Of a stretch of 14,842 nt of DNA, positions 1-6,534 are shown piece after piece; positions within the stretch are counted from its first letter, which is position 1, and every line of letters begins with the position of its first letter. The position numbers and the translations under genes are program-made. This DNA comes from Myxococcales bacterium (lineage in GTDB: Bacteria > Myxococcota > Bradymonadia > UBA7976 > UBA1532): the NCBI GenBank assembly GCA_020430675.1, contig JAGQJJ010000025.1, positions 1 to 14,842 of the forward strand. Reading direction: 5' to 3'. Under the pieces are notes generated by a model. That model made no database searches and was not told the origin of the DNA. It saw only the letters and a list, made by a program, of their open reading frames with translations.

Positions 1-256
1 CGGCGCCCATCCAATCAAAGCCATCGGGGAAGACCGAGACCAGGTCAATGCACGGGCCGGATGCGCCGCCGCTCGCGCCCTCACAGTCATGGGTGCCGTC
101 ATTCGCCCGGTCAGGCGGCAGCCCGAACTGCACCTCTCGTCCCAGGCGCAGGTGCCCCTCGTCGAGCGGGCCCATCTGGGCCTTTGCCGGGGCGGCGAGC
201 CCGATCAGCAGCCCCATCAGCAAACCCGGGATTCGCTTGCGTTCCCACGCCTTCAT
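1..256 (-). CDS. Exported protein of unknown function (N-terminal 85 residues; 3' end beyond the left edge)
   Basis: An uninterrupted minus-strand frame starts at the ATG at 256 and runs off the left edge. The start is supported by a purine-rich GAGGAGGGGG stretch just upstream. The N-terminus is a classic Sec signal peptide: a basic n-region (residues 1-8, KxxERKR), a hydrophobic core (about 9-22) and an AKA|Q cleavage site near residue 26. The visible mature part is short and acidic, with two cysteines (in 'HDCEGA' and 'GPCIDL') and no domain I recognise. It is divergent from the acetyltransferase gene, across a 145-base spacer. I do not recognise the family. The coding call rests on the signal peptide, the ribosome site and the open frame; function is unknown. 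Confidence 0.75.
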   Translation of the reverse strand, partial: MKAWERKRIPGLLMGLLIGLAAPAKAQMGPLDEGHLRLGREVQFGLPPDRANDGTHDCEGASGGASGPCIDLVSVFPDGFDWMGA

Positions 257-401
257 CGTCCCCCTCCTCGCGTGTTTTGGTCTCCACCTCACAAGAGATC
301 CATCGGCCAGCGCGCAGCGGTGTTGCGCAATTTACGTATATCTACTTATCACCACTTCGGGAAGAAGGGACGTGCTACGCTGCGCGCGAAGGAGGCAACT
401 G
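257..401. promoter_or_regulatory. Divergent intergenic region with an AT-rich island
   Basis: This 145-base spacer separates two divergently read genes and must hold both promoters. Its most notable part is an AT-rich run at 329-350, in an otherwise about 70% G+C window. On the minus strand a weak sigma70-like pair (TTCCCG, 17 bases, TATACG) falls in and beside it. For the plus-strand gene I see only a loose TGCTACGCT extended -10-like string near 373-381. AAGGAGG at 389-395 is the ribosome-binding site that fixes the acetyltransferase start at 402. The promoter calls are weak. Confidence 0.35.
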
Positions 402-926
402 ATGCCCACCTATGCCATCCGCGGACTGGACAAGGAGAGCGAAGCCGAATTGGACCAGGTCACGCGGTGGTGCATGGCGGCCGTGCTGGAGACCATCCCC
501 GAGTTCGAGGGGTCGGAGGCAAAGGCGCGGGTCGAGTTGCCGAACTTCTCGTTTGATGCCATGCGGGCCATGATCCACGCGGATTTTGTGCGGCCGACCC
601 ATCGCTTCCTGGTCGCGGTCGATGCGGATGGGCGCCTGGTGGGGCACTCGATGCTCTCGTGTCGGGTGGACCCGCAGGGGGCGCCATTCGGGTATTTCTT
701 CAGCCGCTTCGTCGAGCCCGATCATCGGCGCCGCGGGCTGGGCACGCGGCTGCTCGACGCGGCCGTGGCCTGGTTCGACCAGCGCGGGTGCCAGTACCTG
801 CTGGCCCATACCCATGAGACCAACGTGGGCCTGCGCGCGCTCTTCGAAGGGCGCGGCTTTCGGGTGGTCGAGCGCACCGTGAAGCGGTGGCCGGCGCTGA
901 CGCTGCGCCTCGACCGGCCGGGCTGA
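402..926 (+). CDS. GNAT family N-acetyltransferase
   Basis: A 174-residue single-domain protein of the Gcn5-related N-acetyltransferase fold, which transfers an acetyl group from acetyl-CoA to an amine; the substrate cannot be read from sequence. The acetyl-CoA pyrophosphate loop is visible as R109-x-x-G112-x-G114 (motif A, in 'HRRRGLGTRLLD'), after a beta-strand with 'FSRFVEPD'. The C-terminus has the usual 'GLRALFEGRGFR' pattern, in which the helix after motif A leads to the final strand. The ATG at 402 is chosen over an in-frame extension back to 48 because AAGGAGG sits 6 bases before it and the upstream part reads as non-coding (it is antisense to an exported protein). It is a lone plus-strand gene. 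Its stop is one base from the stop of the convergent lipoprotein gene. Confidence 0.88.
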   Translation: MPTYAIRGLDKESEAELDQVTRWCMAAVLETIPEFEGSEAKARVELPNFSFDAMRAMIHADFVRPTHRFLVAVDADGRLVGHSMLSCRVDPQGAPFGYFFSRFVEPDHRRRGLGTRLLDAAVAWFDQRGCQYLLAHTHETNVGLRALFEGRGFRVVERTVKRWPALTLRLDRPG

Positions 927-927
927 C

Positions 928-2115
928 TCACCCGCCGCAGGCGGCGTCGCAGTCACAGATGGCTTCGGCCGGCGCGGGCGGGCCGCATTGGCCGGCGGGC
1001 TGGCGCGGGCCGCTGAGGCACCGGCAGTCTTCGCAGGCGAGGCAGTCGGGGATGATGGCACCGTCGGCCGGGCATTCGGGCGGCGCGGCGAGCGCGGCGG
1101 CGCCCTGGGCGGCGGGCACGCAGGCGTTGTAGGCCGCCGTAAAGGCGCATTGCACTTGCAGGCGCAGGCTGCGCGAGTGCGTCCATTGCGGCCAGGCGTT
1201 CAGCAGCGCCGCGCGTTCGGGCTGGCCGGGCTGGTCGGGGCATTGCTGCTGCCAACGAAACGTCTGGCGCGCGAGGCGAAGGCGGGTCGAGGCGAGCAGG
1301 CAGTCGACGTAGGGCAGGCGCACCGCGTCGGTGGGGTCGAGGCGCTCGATGGCATCGGCGATGTCGGCGATCAGGCGCAGCTCGGCGGCCAGCATGGCAT
1401 CGGGCGCGCATTCGGGCTCGACGCAGAAGTCGACCGGCGGCGGCTGCAACACGGGCAGCACCGCGTCAAAACGCGCGCGGAGGTCGGCGGCGGCGTCGCC
1501 GATGCCTGGTCCCGGTGACATGGCGGCGATGAGGGAGAAGCGATCGCGCAGGGCGGTCAAGTCATCGACCGCCTGCGCGTCGGCCTGCACGGTGCCGGCC
1601 AGGGCCTCTTCGGGCGTGGCGAAGCGCAGCTCGACCTCGCCGGCGGCGCAGCGCTGCAAGGCATCATCGGGCGCAAACGCGGCGGCGGCGTTGGCGCAGG
1701 TCGGGTCGGCGAGACAGTCGGGGTCAGCGCAATCGGTGGCACCATCGCCTTCTTCGTCGGCGGCAAGGTCGCAGACCTCAACTGGGGCAAAGACCGGCAC
1801 GCAGGCGTCGTCGGCGCAGCGCAGGCCATCGGGGCAGCCGCCGCCGCAGGGCGTGGTGCACAGCGCGCCGCCGCAGACGCCGCCGGGTTCGACGCAGACG
1901 GCCTCGCCGCCGCAGTCCATGGCATCGGCGCAGGCGCGGCTGCACACGCCGCACCGGCATTCGAGGGTGTCGCCGCAGTCATCGGGCACGGCGCAGGGGG
2001 TCAGCCAATGGCTCTCGCTGTCGACGCGCGCGATATGCGATGCCTTGTCTTCGATGCAGCCGAACACCGTCAGCAAGGCAAAACCGAGCCATGGCAGGAC
2101 AGCGCGCGCGCTCAT
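928..2115 (-). CDS. Cysteine-rich secreted lipoprotein of unknown function
   Basis: A 395-residue protein with a short basic N-terminus, a hydrophobic stretch (residues 5-19) and a lipobox-like V-F-G-C20; Phe at -2 is slightly atypical. The first part of the mature protein (about 40-150) is very rich in cysteine with spaced CxxC and CxxxC patterns. It includes 'DGATDCADPDC', resembling the degenerate Ca-binding-like motif common in myxobacterial surface lipoproteins. The middle (about 155-340) is Ala/Leu/Arg-rich and probably helical; the tail is again Cys-rich. Disulfides are likely, placing it in the outer membrane or periplasm. Its ATG overlaps the stop of the winged-helix gene (ATGA), so the two are probably co-translated. 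No enzymatic motif is seen, so no function is assigned. Confidence 0.8.
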   Translation of the reverse strand: MSARAVLPWLGFALLTVFGCIEDKASHIARVDSESHWLTPCAVPDDCGDTLECRCGVCSRACADAMDCGGEAVCVEPGGVCGGALCTTPCGGGCPDGLRCADDACVPVFAPVEVCDLAADEEGDGATDCADPDCLADPTCANAAAAFAPDDALQRCAAGEVELRFATPEEALAGTVQADAQAVDDLTALRDRFSLIAAMSPGPGIGDAAADLRARFDAVLPVLQPPPVDFCVEPECAPDAMLAAELRLIADIADAIERLDPTDAVRLPYVDCLLASTRLRLARQTFRWQQQCPDQPGQPERAALLNAWPQWTHSRSLRLQVQCAFTAAYNACVPAAQGAAALAAPPECPADGAIIPDCLACEDCRCLSGPRQPAGQCGPPAPAEAICDCDAACGG

Positions 2116-3095
2116 GCCTCATCCTCGCTGAAGCCGGCGACGCCCTGACCGACATAGACGGTGACTCGGGTGGCATCGGGGGGCTCGGCATGCGTCGCGT
2201 TGTGGGCCGCGACCGCCGTGCGCACCGGCGCGACCTGGGCGCGCAGCTTCGCGAGCAGGCCGTAGACCTCGGCCTCGTGCGGATGGCCGGGCCACACATC
2301 GAAGGACCAGGTGCTGCCGCCGATGACATCCTGCCCGCCACTGCGGGTCTGCCCACGTCCGATCTTGGCGCACATGGCGGCGACCAGCGCCTGGAAGTGG
2401 TCGAAAAGCGCCGCTTCGTAGCCGACCTCAGAACCCAAGGGCACCACAAAGCGCGTCGCCTGCCAGCCCTCGCCTTCGATCGACGGCGCCGGCTCGATGC
2501 GCCCATCGGCGGCCAGCGCCGCGAGCGCCGCTTCGAGCGCCTCGGGCTCGCCGGCCACGCGCTCGTCGAGCGCCGCGCGGTCGAGGGGGCCTTCGCGGTA
2601 GATCAGCGCCCAGACAAAGGTCGCCAGCGCCTCGCCAGCGCCCTCGCCGGCGTCCAGATCATCGGCCGCCGCCGCGCGATACAGGGTGTCATCGCCGCGC
2701 CCGGCGCGAAAGACCAGCCCCGACTCGACCAGATCGTGCAGCACCGCGCGCACCTGATCGACATCATCGCGACCGAAGCGCTCGAGCACCCGCGCCCGCC
2801 GCACCGGGGCCTGCTGGATGAAGTCGAGCACGGCTTCCCAGAGCGACCGATCGCGAATCGTCGCGCTCTCGCTGATGCGGCGCACCTTGAGCTGATACGA
2901 GCGCAGCGCGATGCCGAACATATCGGCCACCACCCGCCGCCCGAGCCCCTGCGCTTCGAGCTCGCGCACGAGGTCGAGGAAGACCTGGTTCGCCAGATGC
3001 GCCAGCGGCGCCCGCATGCCCGCCGACGTCGCGAGCTGCGCGATGAGCACCGTCGTCTGGCGCACGATGGCATCGATCAACCGGGCCACGTTCAC
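2112..3095 (-). CDS. Tandem winged-helix protein, probable regulator of unknown target
   Basis: A 327-residue protein read from the GTG at 3095, preceded by GAGGTG about 9 bases upstream. An in-frame ATG at 3218 exists, but it would overlap the cas6 end and add 41 residues of non-coding character. Residues 1-75 are helical. About 84-145 look like one winged helix ('SLWEAVLDFIQ...LVESGLVFRAG'), and about 155-205 a second ('ALIYREGPLDRAALDERV...LAADGRIE'). The C-terminal 110 residues contain 'TWSFDVWPGHPHEAEVYGLL', with no known catalytic motif. I recall similar proteins as hypotheticals in myxobacteria, but this is unverified. It lies 103 bases downstream of cas6 on the same strand but is not translationally coupled to it. 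It is coupled to the lipoprotein gene. A CARF domain is not visible, so a CRISPR role is open. Confidence 0.75.
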   Translation of the reverse strand: MNVARLIDAIVRQTTVLIAQLATSAGMRAPLAHLANQVFLDLVRELEAQGLGRRVVADMFGIALRSYQLKVRRISESATIRDRSLWEAVLDFIQQAPVRRARVLERFGRDDVDQVRAVLHDLVESGLVFRAGRGDDTLYRAAAADDLDAGEGAGEALATFVWALIYREGPLDRAALDERVAGEPEALEAALAALAADGRIEPAPSIEGEGWQATRFVVPLGSEVGYEAALFDHFQALVAAMCAKIGRGQTRSGGQDVIGGSTWSFDVWPGHPHEAEVYGLLAKLRAQVAPVRTAVAAHNATHAEPPDATRVTVYVGQGVAGFSEDEA

Positions 3096-3198
3096 GGGCG
3101 CGCACCTCGCGGGACAAAACGCATCGGCGTCAGGGTACGAGGGCGCGGCGTTTGTGCGAAGCGAAAGAAAATTCGCCCCCAACGCGGCGCGGGGCGGG
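3096..3198 (-). promoter_or_regulatory. Spacer between cas6 and the winged-helix gene; weak hairpin and weak promoter candidate
   Basis: This is the only sizeable gap on the minus strand between 2112 and 10839. A small inverted repeat, GCGAA/TTCGC with a 6-base loop, lies at 3161-3176. It is too short and lacks a T-run, so it is a poor terminator. A weak promoter-like pair, TTCGCA (3160-3155) and TACCCT (3137-3132) 17 bases apart on the minus strand, could drive the winged-helix gene separately. Read-through from the Cmr operon cannot be excluded. Confidence 0.25.
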
Positions 3199-4152
3199 TC
3201 AGAAGGCGTCGACCTCAACCCGGCCGAAGCCGAAGGTGGCGTTCTTGCCGACGTGCACCGCTTCGGCGCAGCGCCACAGGCCGAGCAGCGCGGGGTGCAC
3301 GTCGTCGACGACGACCTCGCCGAGCAGGCCGCGCATGGGCACTTTGGCGCGCATGCGATTGCTGAAGCGCTCGAAGGTGGTCTCTTGGGCCTGGTTGTCG
3401 AGCACCTTCACGCTGTCGGCCAGGGCGAGCAGGCCTTTGACGTCCCAGTCGACCGGCGCGTCGTCATACAGGTGGGCCATTGCTGACAGACGGTCGGCGA
3501 GGCGTGCGGTGAACGCTGCGGGCGCAAAAGCGCCGATGCGGCCCTGGCTCTTGAGCGCCAGGGGCGTGAGGAAGCGCAGCCGCACGCGCGCGGGTCCATC
3601 GCCGAGCGGGGTGGGCGCGATCGCTTCGCAGGCGGCGGCGTCGAAGCGCGCGAAGCCTTCGCCGACCGTCCAGAGCGGCGGGCCCTGCGCCGATTCAACC
3701 CGCACGAGGTGCACCGGCACGCGATCGGCGGTCAGCCCAAGGTCGGCGAGGCGCTGCGCGGCCAGAACCCAGGTGGGCGCGTAGGCGCGGGCGCTGCCGA
3801 AGAGCATCATCTCAAATGAGAGCGCCGCACCCGGGGCGAGGGCGCCGCCGGGTGGTGATTCAAAGCGAAACACATAGGGCCGCGGCGGCGAGCTGGCGCG
3901 GTTGGGCACCTCGGGGCCAGTCACGAGGCGCTCCCAGGTCAGGCCGAAAGGGCAGCGGTCGCGGCGCGGGCAGCCGTCGCAGTCGGGCGCGCCGGTGGTG
4001 CACGTCGACGCACGCCAGGCGGTGCCGAGCGCGCCGCGAAACGTAGCGCCCGGATACGGCGGCAGGCGCAGGCGATCCGCGGCCCGAAAGTGCAGCAGGT
4101 AGCGGGCCCGCGTCACCCGCGGCGGCGCCGGGCCAAGCGGGGCGTCGATCAC
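3199..4152 (-). CDS. cas6: Cas6-type CRISPR pre-crRNA processing endoribonuclease (RAMP)
   Basis: A 317-residue RAMP protein that would cleave repeat-derived RNA to make crRNAs for the Cmr complex. The N-terminal part has 'YPGATFRGALGTAWR' (33-47), the usual helix-entry motif of this Cas6 group. A four-cysteine cluster, C51-x6-C58-x2-C61-x5-C67, follows and probably binds a metal. The C-terminus carries the RAMP glycine-rich loop 'GKNATFGFGRVEV' (302-314), expected to contact the repeat RNA. The start is GTG at 4152, overlapping the cmr6 stop (GTGA), so translation is likely coupled. It is the last cistron of the operon. The general-base histidine cannot be assigned safely by eye. The RAMP/Cas6 identity is firm; a dedicated repeat partner is not in this window. 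Confidence 0.9.
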   Translation of the reverse strand: MIDAPLGPAPPRVTRARYLLHFRAADRLRLPPYPGATFRGALGTAWRASTCTTGAPDCDGCPRRDRCPFGLTWERLVTGPEVPNRASSPPRPYVFRFESPPGGALAPGAALSFEMMLFGSARAYAPTWVLAAQRLADLGLTADRVPVHLVRVESAQGPPLWTVGEGFARFDAAACEAIAPTPLGDGPARVRLRFLTPLALKSQGRIGAFAPAAFTARLADRLSAMAHLYDDAPVDWDVKGLLALADSVKVLDNQAQETTFERFSNRMRAKVPMRGLLGEVVVDDVHPALLGLWRCAEAVHVGKNATFGFGRVEVDAF

Positions 4153-5255
4153 TGGTCCAGCTCGCCGCGCAAGGCCTGGACTTCGGCCCTCAGCCTCTTG
4201 TTGTTGAGCGCCTTGCTGATGGCCTGGCCCGCGGCGAGCCGCTCATTCGGTGCGCTGACCTTCTGCAAGCGCGGCCACCAATCGGCGCGCAGCGCCTCGA
4301 AGATCTCGCGCTGCGAACGGCTGCCCTGACGCTCGGCTTCGAGCCATTCGAGGAAGGCGGCGACGGGCGAGTCTTCGGCCGGGGCGAAACGCACCGGTCG
4401 CCAGCCATCGGGGTCGAAGACGCCATAGCCGGCGGTGGTCTTGCCGCCGACGCCAAAGCCTTCGAGCGCCGCTTTGAGATGGGTGACCGCAAACTGGCAC
4501 CAGCTGGCGTCGCCGGTGAGCGCGATGAGGAAGCGCGCGCCGGGGCGCACGGTGAGGAAAGCGACCGGGTTGGGCTCGTCGTAGTCATTGGGCCAGGCTT
4601 CGCCGGCCTGCCGCGCGGCTTCGCCCTGGCCGTAATAACTGCGCTGGTGCACCGTGAGCACGTCGCGGGCGAAGGGCGGCGCGGCGCTGCCGGGTACAAA
4701 GAGCGCGTCGTGAAAGACCACCTGCCCGCGGCGGGCTGCGGCGGATTCACCTTCGGCGCCGGGCACATCGGGCGCGCCGAACAGCGCGCGGATCACCTCG
4801 CCCGGCGGCGCGACGAGGCGGCCCTTCTTCCAAGTTGGTCCGGCAAACGCCGCGCGCGCTTCCGCGTCGTCGCCCGGCTCGGGGTCGGGGCCAAAGACCG
4901 CTTCGAGGTACGTCGCGAGCAGGCCCTTGAGCGCGCTGCCGGGGATGATGGGCACGCCCCAAGTGTGATGCACGGTGAGGCCGAAGTCGACGGGCGAGGG
5001 GTTGCCATGGCCGATCACGAGGCGCGCGGCCAGCGTGCCCTCCATGGCTTCGCACGCGCCGCCGCTTGCGGTGAGGCTGTCGGTGAAGCGCTGGAAGGCA
5101 TGCTGCCAGTCGGCGGGTTCATCGATGGCAGCGATGCCATCAAGCCATGCCTGGCGGGCGTCTTTGTCGACCTTGCCATCGGCGGCGAAGTCGGCGGCCA
5201 CGTCGAACGCGAGGCCGACATGGCTCTGGCGAACACGGGGGAGATCGTGCCTCAT
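4149..5255 (-). CDS. cmr6: Type III-B Cmr6 RAMP subunit
   Basis: A 368-residue Cmr6, a Cas7-like RAMP that, with Cmr1, sits at the crRNA 3' (head) end of the Cmr complex. Family landmarks are 'LVIGHGNPSPVDFGL' (79-93), 'GVPIIPGSALKGLL' (100-113), an 'HDALFVPG' strand, 'DVLTVHQRSYY' followed by 'NDYDEPNPVAFLTV' (the position of the typical DxxTPHxxxYY region), and the glycine-rich loop 'GVGGKTTAGYG'. The last ~90 residues form a charged helical tail beyond the core. The ATG at 5255 overlaps the cmr5 stop (ATGA), with GAGG repeats just upstream as the ribosome site. Its own stop overlaps the cas6 GTG. Confidence 0.93.
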   Translation of the reverse strand: MRHDLPRVRQSHVGLAFDVAADFAADGKVDKDARQAWLDGIAAIDEPADWQHAFQRFTDSLTASGGACEAMEGTLAARLVIGHGNPSPVDFGLTVHHTWGVPIIPGSALKGLLATYLEAVFGPDPEPGDDAEARAAFAGPTWKKGRLVAPPGEVIRALFGAPDVPGAEGESAAARRGQVVFHDALFVPGSAAPPFARDVLTVHQRSYYGQGEAARQAGEAWPNDYDEPNPVAFLTVRPGARFLIALTGDASWCQFAVTHLKAALEGFGVGGKTTAGYGVFDPDGWRPVRFAPAEDSPVAAFLEWLEAERQGSRSQREIFEALRADWWPRLQKVSAPNERLAAGQAISKALNNKRLRAEVQALRGELDQ

Positions 5256-5638
5256 GCCTCGGCCTCGGCCTCGGCTCCAGCCTGACCGGCCCGGCGGAGC
5301 CAGAGCGCGACATGCAATGCCTCGCGGGTGGCGAGCATGTAGTCGGCGGCGTTCAGCGTGCTGACCTTGGCCAGCAGGGCGTTGGGTGCGGTGCCAGTCA
5401 GCGCCGGAATGTCAGCCCCGGCCAGATGGCGAAGCAGGCGATTGGCCGCCTCTTGATTGCGATACCGCCGGACGAAAGCGACCGCAGCGACCAGCCCGCT
5501 GCGCAGAATCTGCGGGCCGAAGCCATTGGCCAGGGTGCGGAAGTCATCGACCGTGACATTGGGATCGCGTCGCGCATCGTCGGCGAGCCCCGACCACGTC
5601 GCCAAGGCATGCTCGGCGCGCTTCTGCTCGCGGTTCAT
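5252..5638 (-). CDS. cmr5: Type III-B Cmr5 small subunit
   Basis: A 128-residue all-helical protein of the usual Cmr5 size, which forms the inner filament of the Cmr complex and helps bind target RNA. It is recognisable from 'NREQKRAEHAL' at the N-terminus and 'GPQILRSGLVAAVAFVRR' (about 41-58), the conserved helix pair of Cmr5. Position between cmr4 and cmr6 agrees. The frame extends upstream to 5836, but that part is the shadow of cmr4. The ATG at 5638 makes an ATGA overlap with the cmr4 stop. The C-terminus ends in an EAEAEA tail encoded by three 6-base repeats, which double as the cmr6 ribosome-binding region. Confidence 0.9.
   Translation of the reverse strand: MNREQKRAEHALATWSGLADDARRDPNVTVDDFRTLANGFGPQILRSGLVAAVAFVRRYRNQEAANRLLRHLAGADIPALTGTAPNALLAKVSTLNAADYMLATREALHVALWLRRAGQAGAEAEAEA
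5256..5273 (-). repeat. Three tandem 6-base units (GCCTCG) at the cmr5/cmr6 junction
   Basis: Three perfect copies of GCCTCG (plus strand) sit directly before the cmr6 start. They encode the alternating Glu-Ala tail of Cmr5 and supply GAGG-type ribosome-binding sequence for cmr6. Loss or gain of a unit would keep the Cmr5 frame. Confidence 0.7.
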
Positions 5639-6534
5639 GACCCCGCCCCCACCGGCACGATGCGGCAGCGCCCGCGGCCCACGGTGGCTTTGCCGCCGAA
5701 TTGCAGCACCTCTTCTTTGGACAGCGCCTCGTTGAGCACCGTGTCGGCGTCGAGGTCGATGCCTTTGCGCCGCGTGCGCTCGGCGACCAGCAGGCCGAGC
5801 AGCACGGTCTCGGGCGGCAGGCTCTCTTCCGTCCACAGGGCGCCCTTGGCCACGGTGCCGGTCTCGCGGTCGATGCGGACCCGCGTATCGATCTGCATCG
5901 CGGTTTCATACAGGAAGGTCATCGTCTCGTCGTCGACCACCACGAACCGCTCCGAGCAGGCGTCGGGCGCAGCGGCGCTGATGAGGCCGGCGAGCCACTG
6001 GGCCCAGGCGTCGACCGCGGGGTCGTGGCCGGCGATGCGGATGTCGACGTCTTCGAGGTAGAGCTTGCCGCGATGGCTGCCCCGATGCGGCGTCTTGGCG
6101 CCGATGACCGCCCACGGATCGCCGGGCACCGCCTCGGCGGGGCGCTTGGGCACGCCCGCGGGCGCAGCGTCGCCCAGATCGGCGCGGGCCAGACGCAACA
6201 AGAGCGGCGAGGTGACCCACGCGAAGGTGCCCAGGAAGCTGCGCACCGGCAGCGCCAGCAGGCGCGCGTCGGTCACCGAGAGCGCGCCCGCGTGCAGGTC
6301 GGCATCGCCCGAGGGGGGCCCGAAGACGGCAAAGAGGTCAGGGCCGCCTTTGTCCTTTCGATCCTCGGGTGAACGCGCCTCGCGCAGCACGCCCTTGACC
6401 GACGAGCCGGGCACCAGCGGCATGCCGGTCGCCCGCGCCCGCGCCAATGGCAGGTCGATGACCCCCACGCTCTGCCCCGTGCCAGCGTGCAGCGGGGTCA
6501 AGGCATGCAGGAGATACGGTCGAGTCTTCATCAT
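5635..6534 (-). CDS. cmr4: Type III-B Cmr4 backbone subunit, target-RNA endonuclease
   Basis: A 299-residue Cas7-family RAMP that polymerises along the crRNA and cleaves target RNA. The N-terminus reads 'TPLHAGTGQSVGVIDLPLAR...VPGSSVKGVLR', the Cmr4 signature. Counted from the second of two adjacent ATGs (6531), the histidine and aspartate fall at H15 and D26, the numbers of the active-site residues in Pyrococcus furiosus Cmr4, so RNase activity should be intact. The glycine-rich loop 'FGGKATVGRGRC' closes the C-terminus. The ATG at 6534 overlaps the cmr3 stop (ATGA), and GGAG lies just upstream; 6531 is an equally possible start. An in-frame extension to 6633 lies inside cmr3 and is rejected. 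Confidence 0.94.
   Translation of the reverse strand: MMKTRPYLLHALTPLHAGTGQSVGVIDLPLARARATGMPLVPGSSVKGVLREARSPEDRKDKGGPDLFAVFGPPSGDADLHAGALSVTDARLLALPVRSFLGTFAWVTSPLLLRLARADLGDAAPAGVPKRPAEAVPGDPWAVIGAKTPHRGSHRGKLYLEDVDIRIAGHDPAVDAWAQWLAGLISAAAPDACSERFVVVDDETMTFLYETAMQIDTRVRIDRETGTVAKGALWTEESLPPETVLLGLLVAERTRRKGIDLDADTVLNEALSKEEVLQFGGKATVGRGRCRIVPVGAGS

Noticed and set aside
2112..3095. The winged-helix protein as a CARF-type (Csa3-like) cyclic-oligoadenylate sensor
   Set aside because: Csa3-type proteins have an N-terminal CARF and C-terminal HTH; here the helix-turn-helix parts are N-terminal and central, and no CARF nucleotide-binding motif is visible.
3161..3176. GCGAA/TTCGC hairpin as the terminator of the Cmr operon
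   Set aside because: Only five base pairs, with no downstream T-run on the minus strand; too weak to call.
3096..3218. ATG at 3218 as start of the winged-helix gene
   Set aside because: It would overlap the end of cas6 and add 41 residues with no family-like pattern; GTG 3095 has a GAGGTG site.
2040..3365. Long plus-strand open frame (441 codons) opposite the winged-helix gene
   Set aside because: Arg/His-rich shadow typical of high-G+C antisense frames; the minus-strand frame has recognisable winged-helix patterns, a ribosome site and a coupled neighbour.
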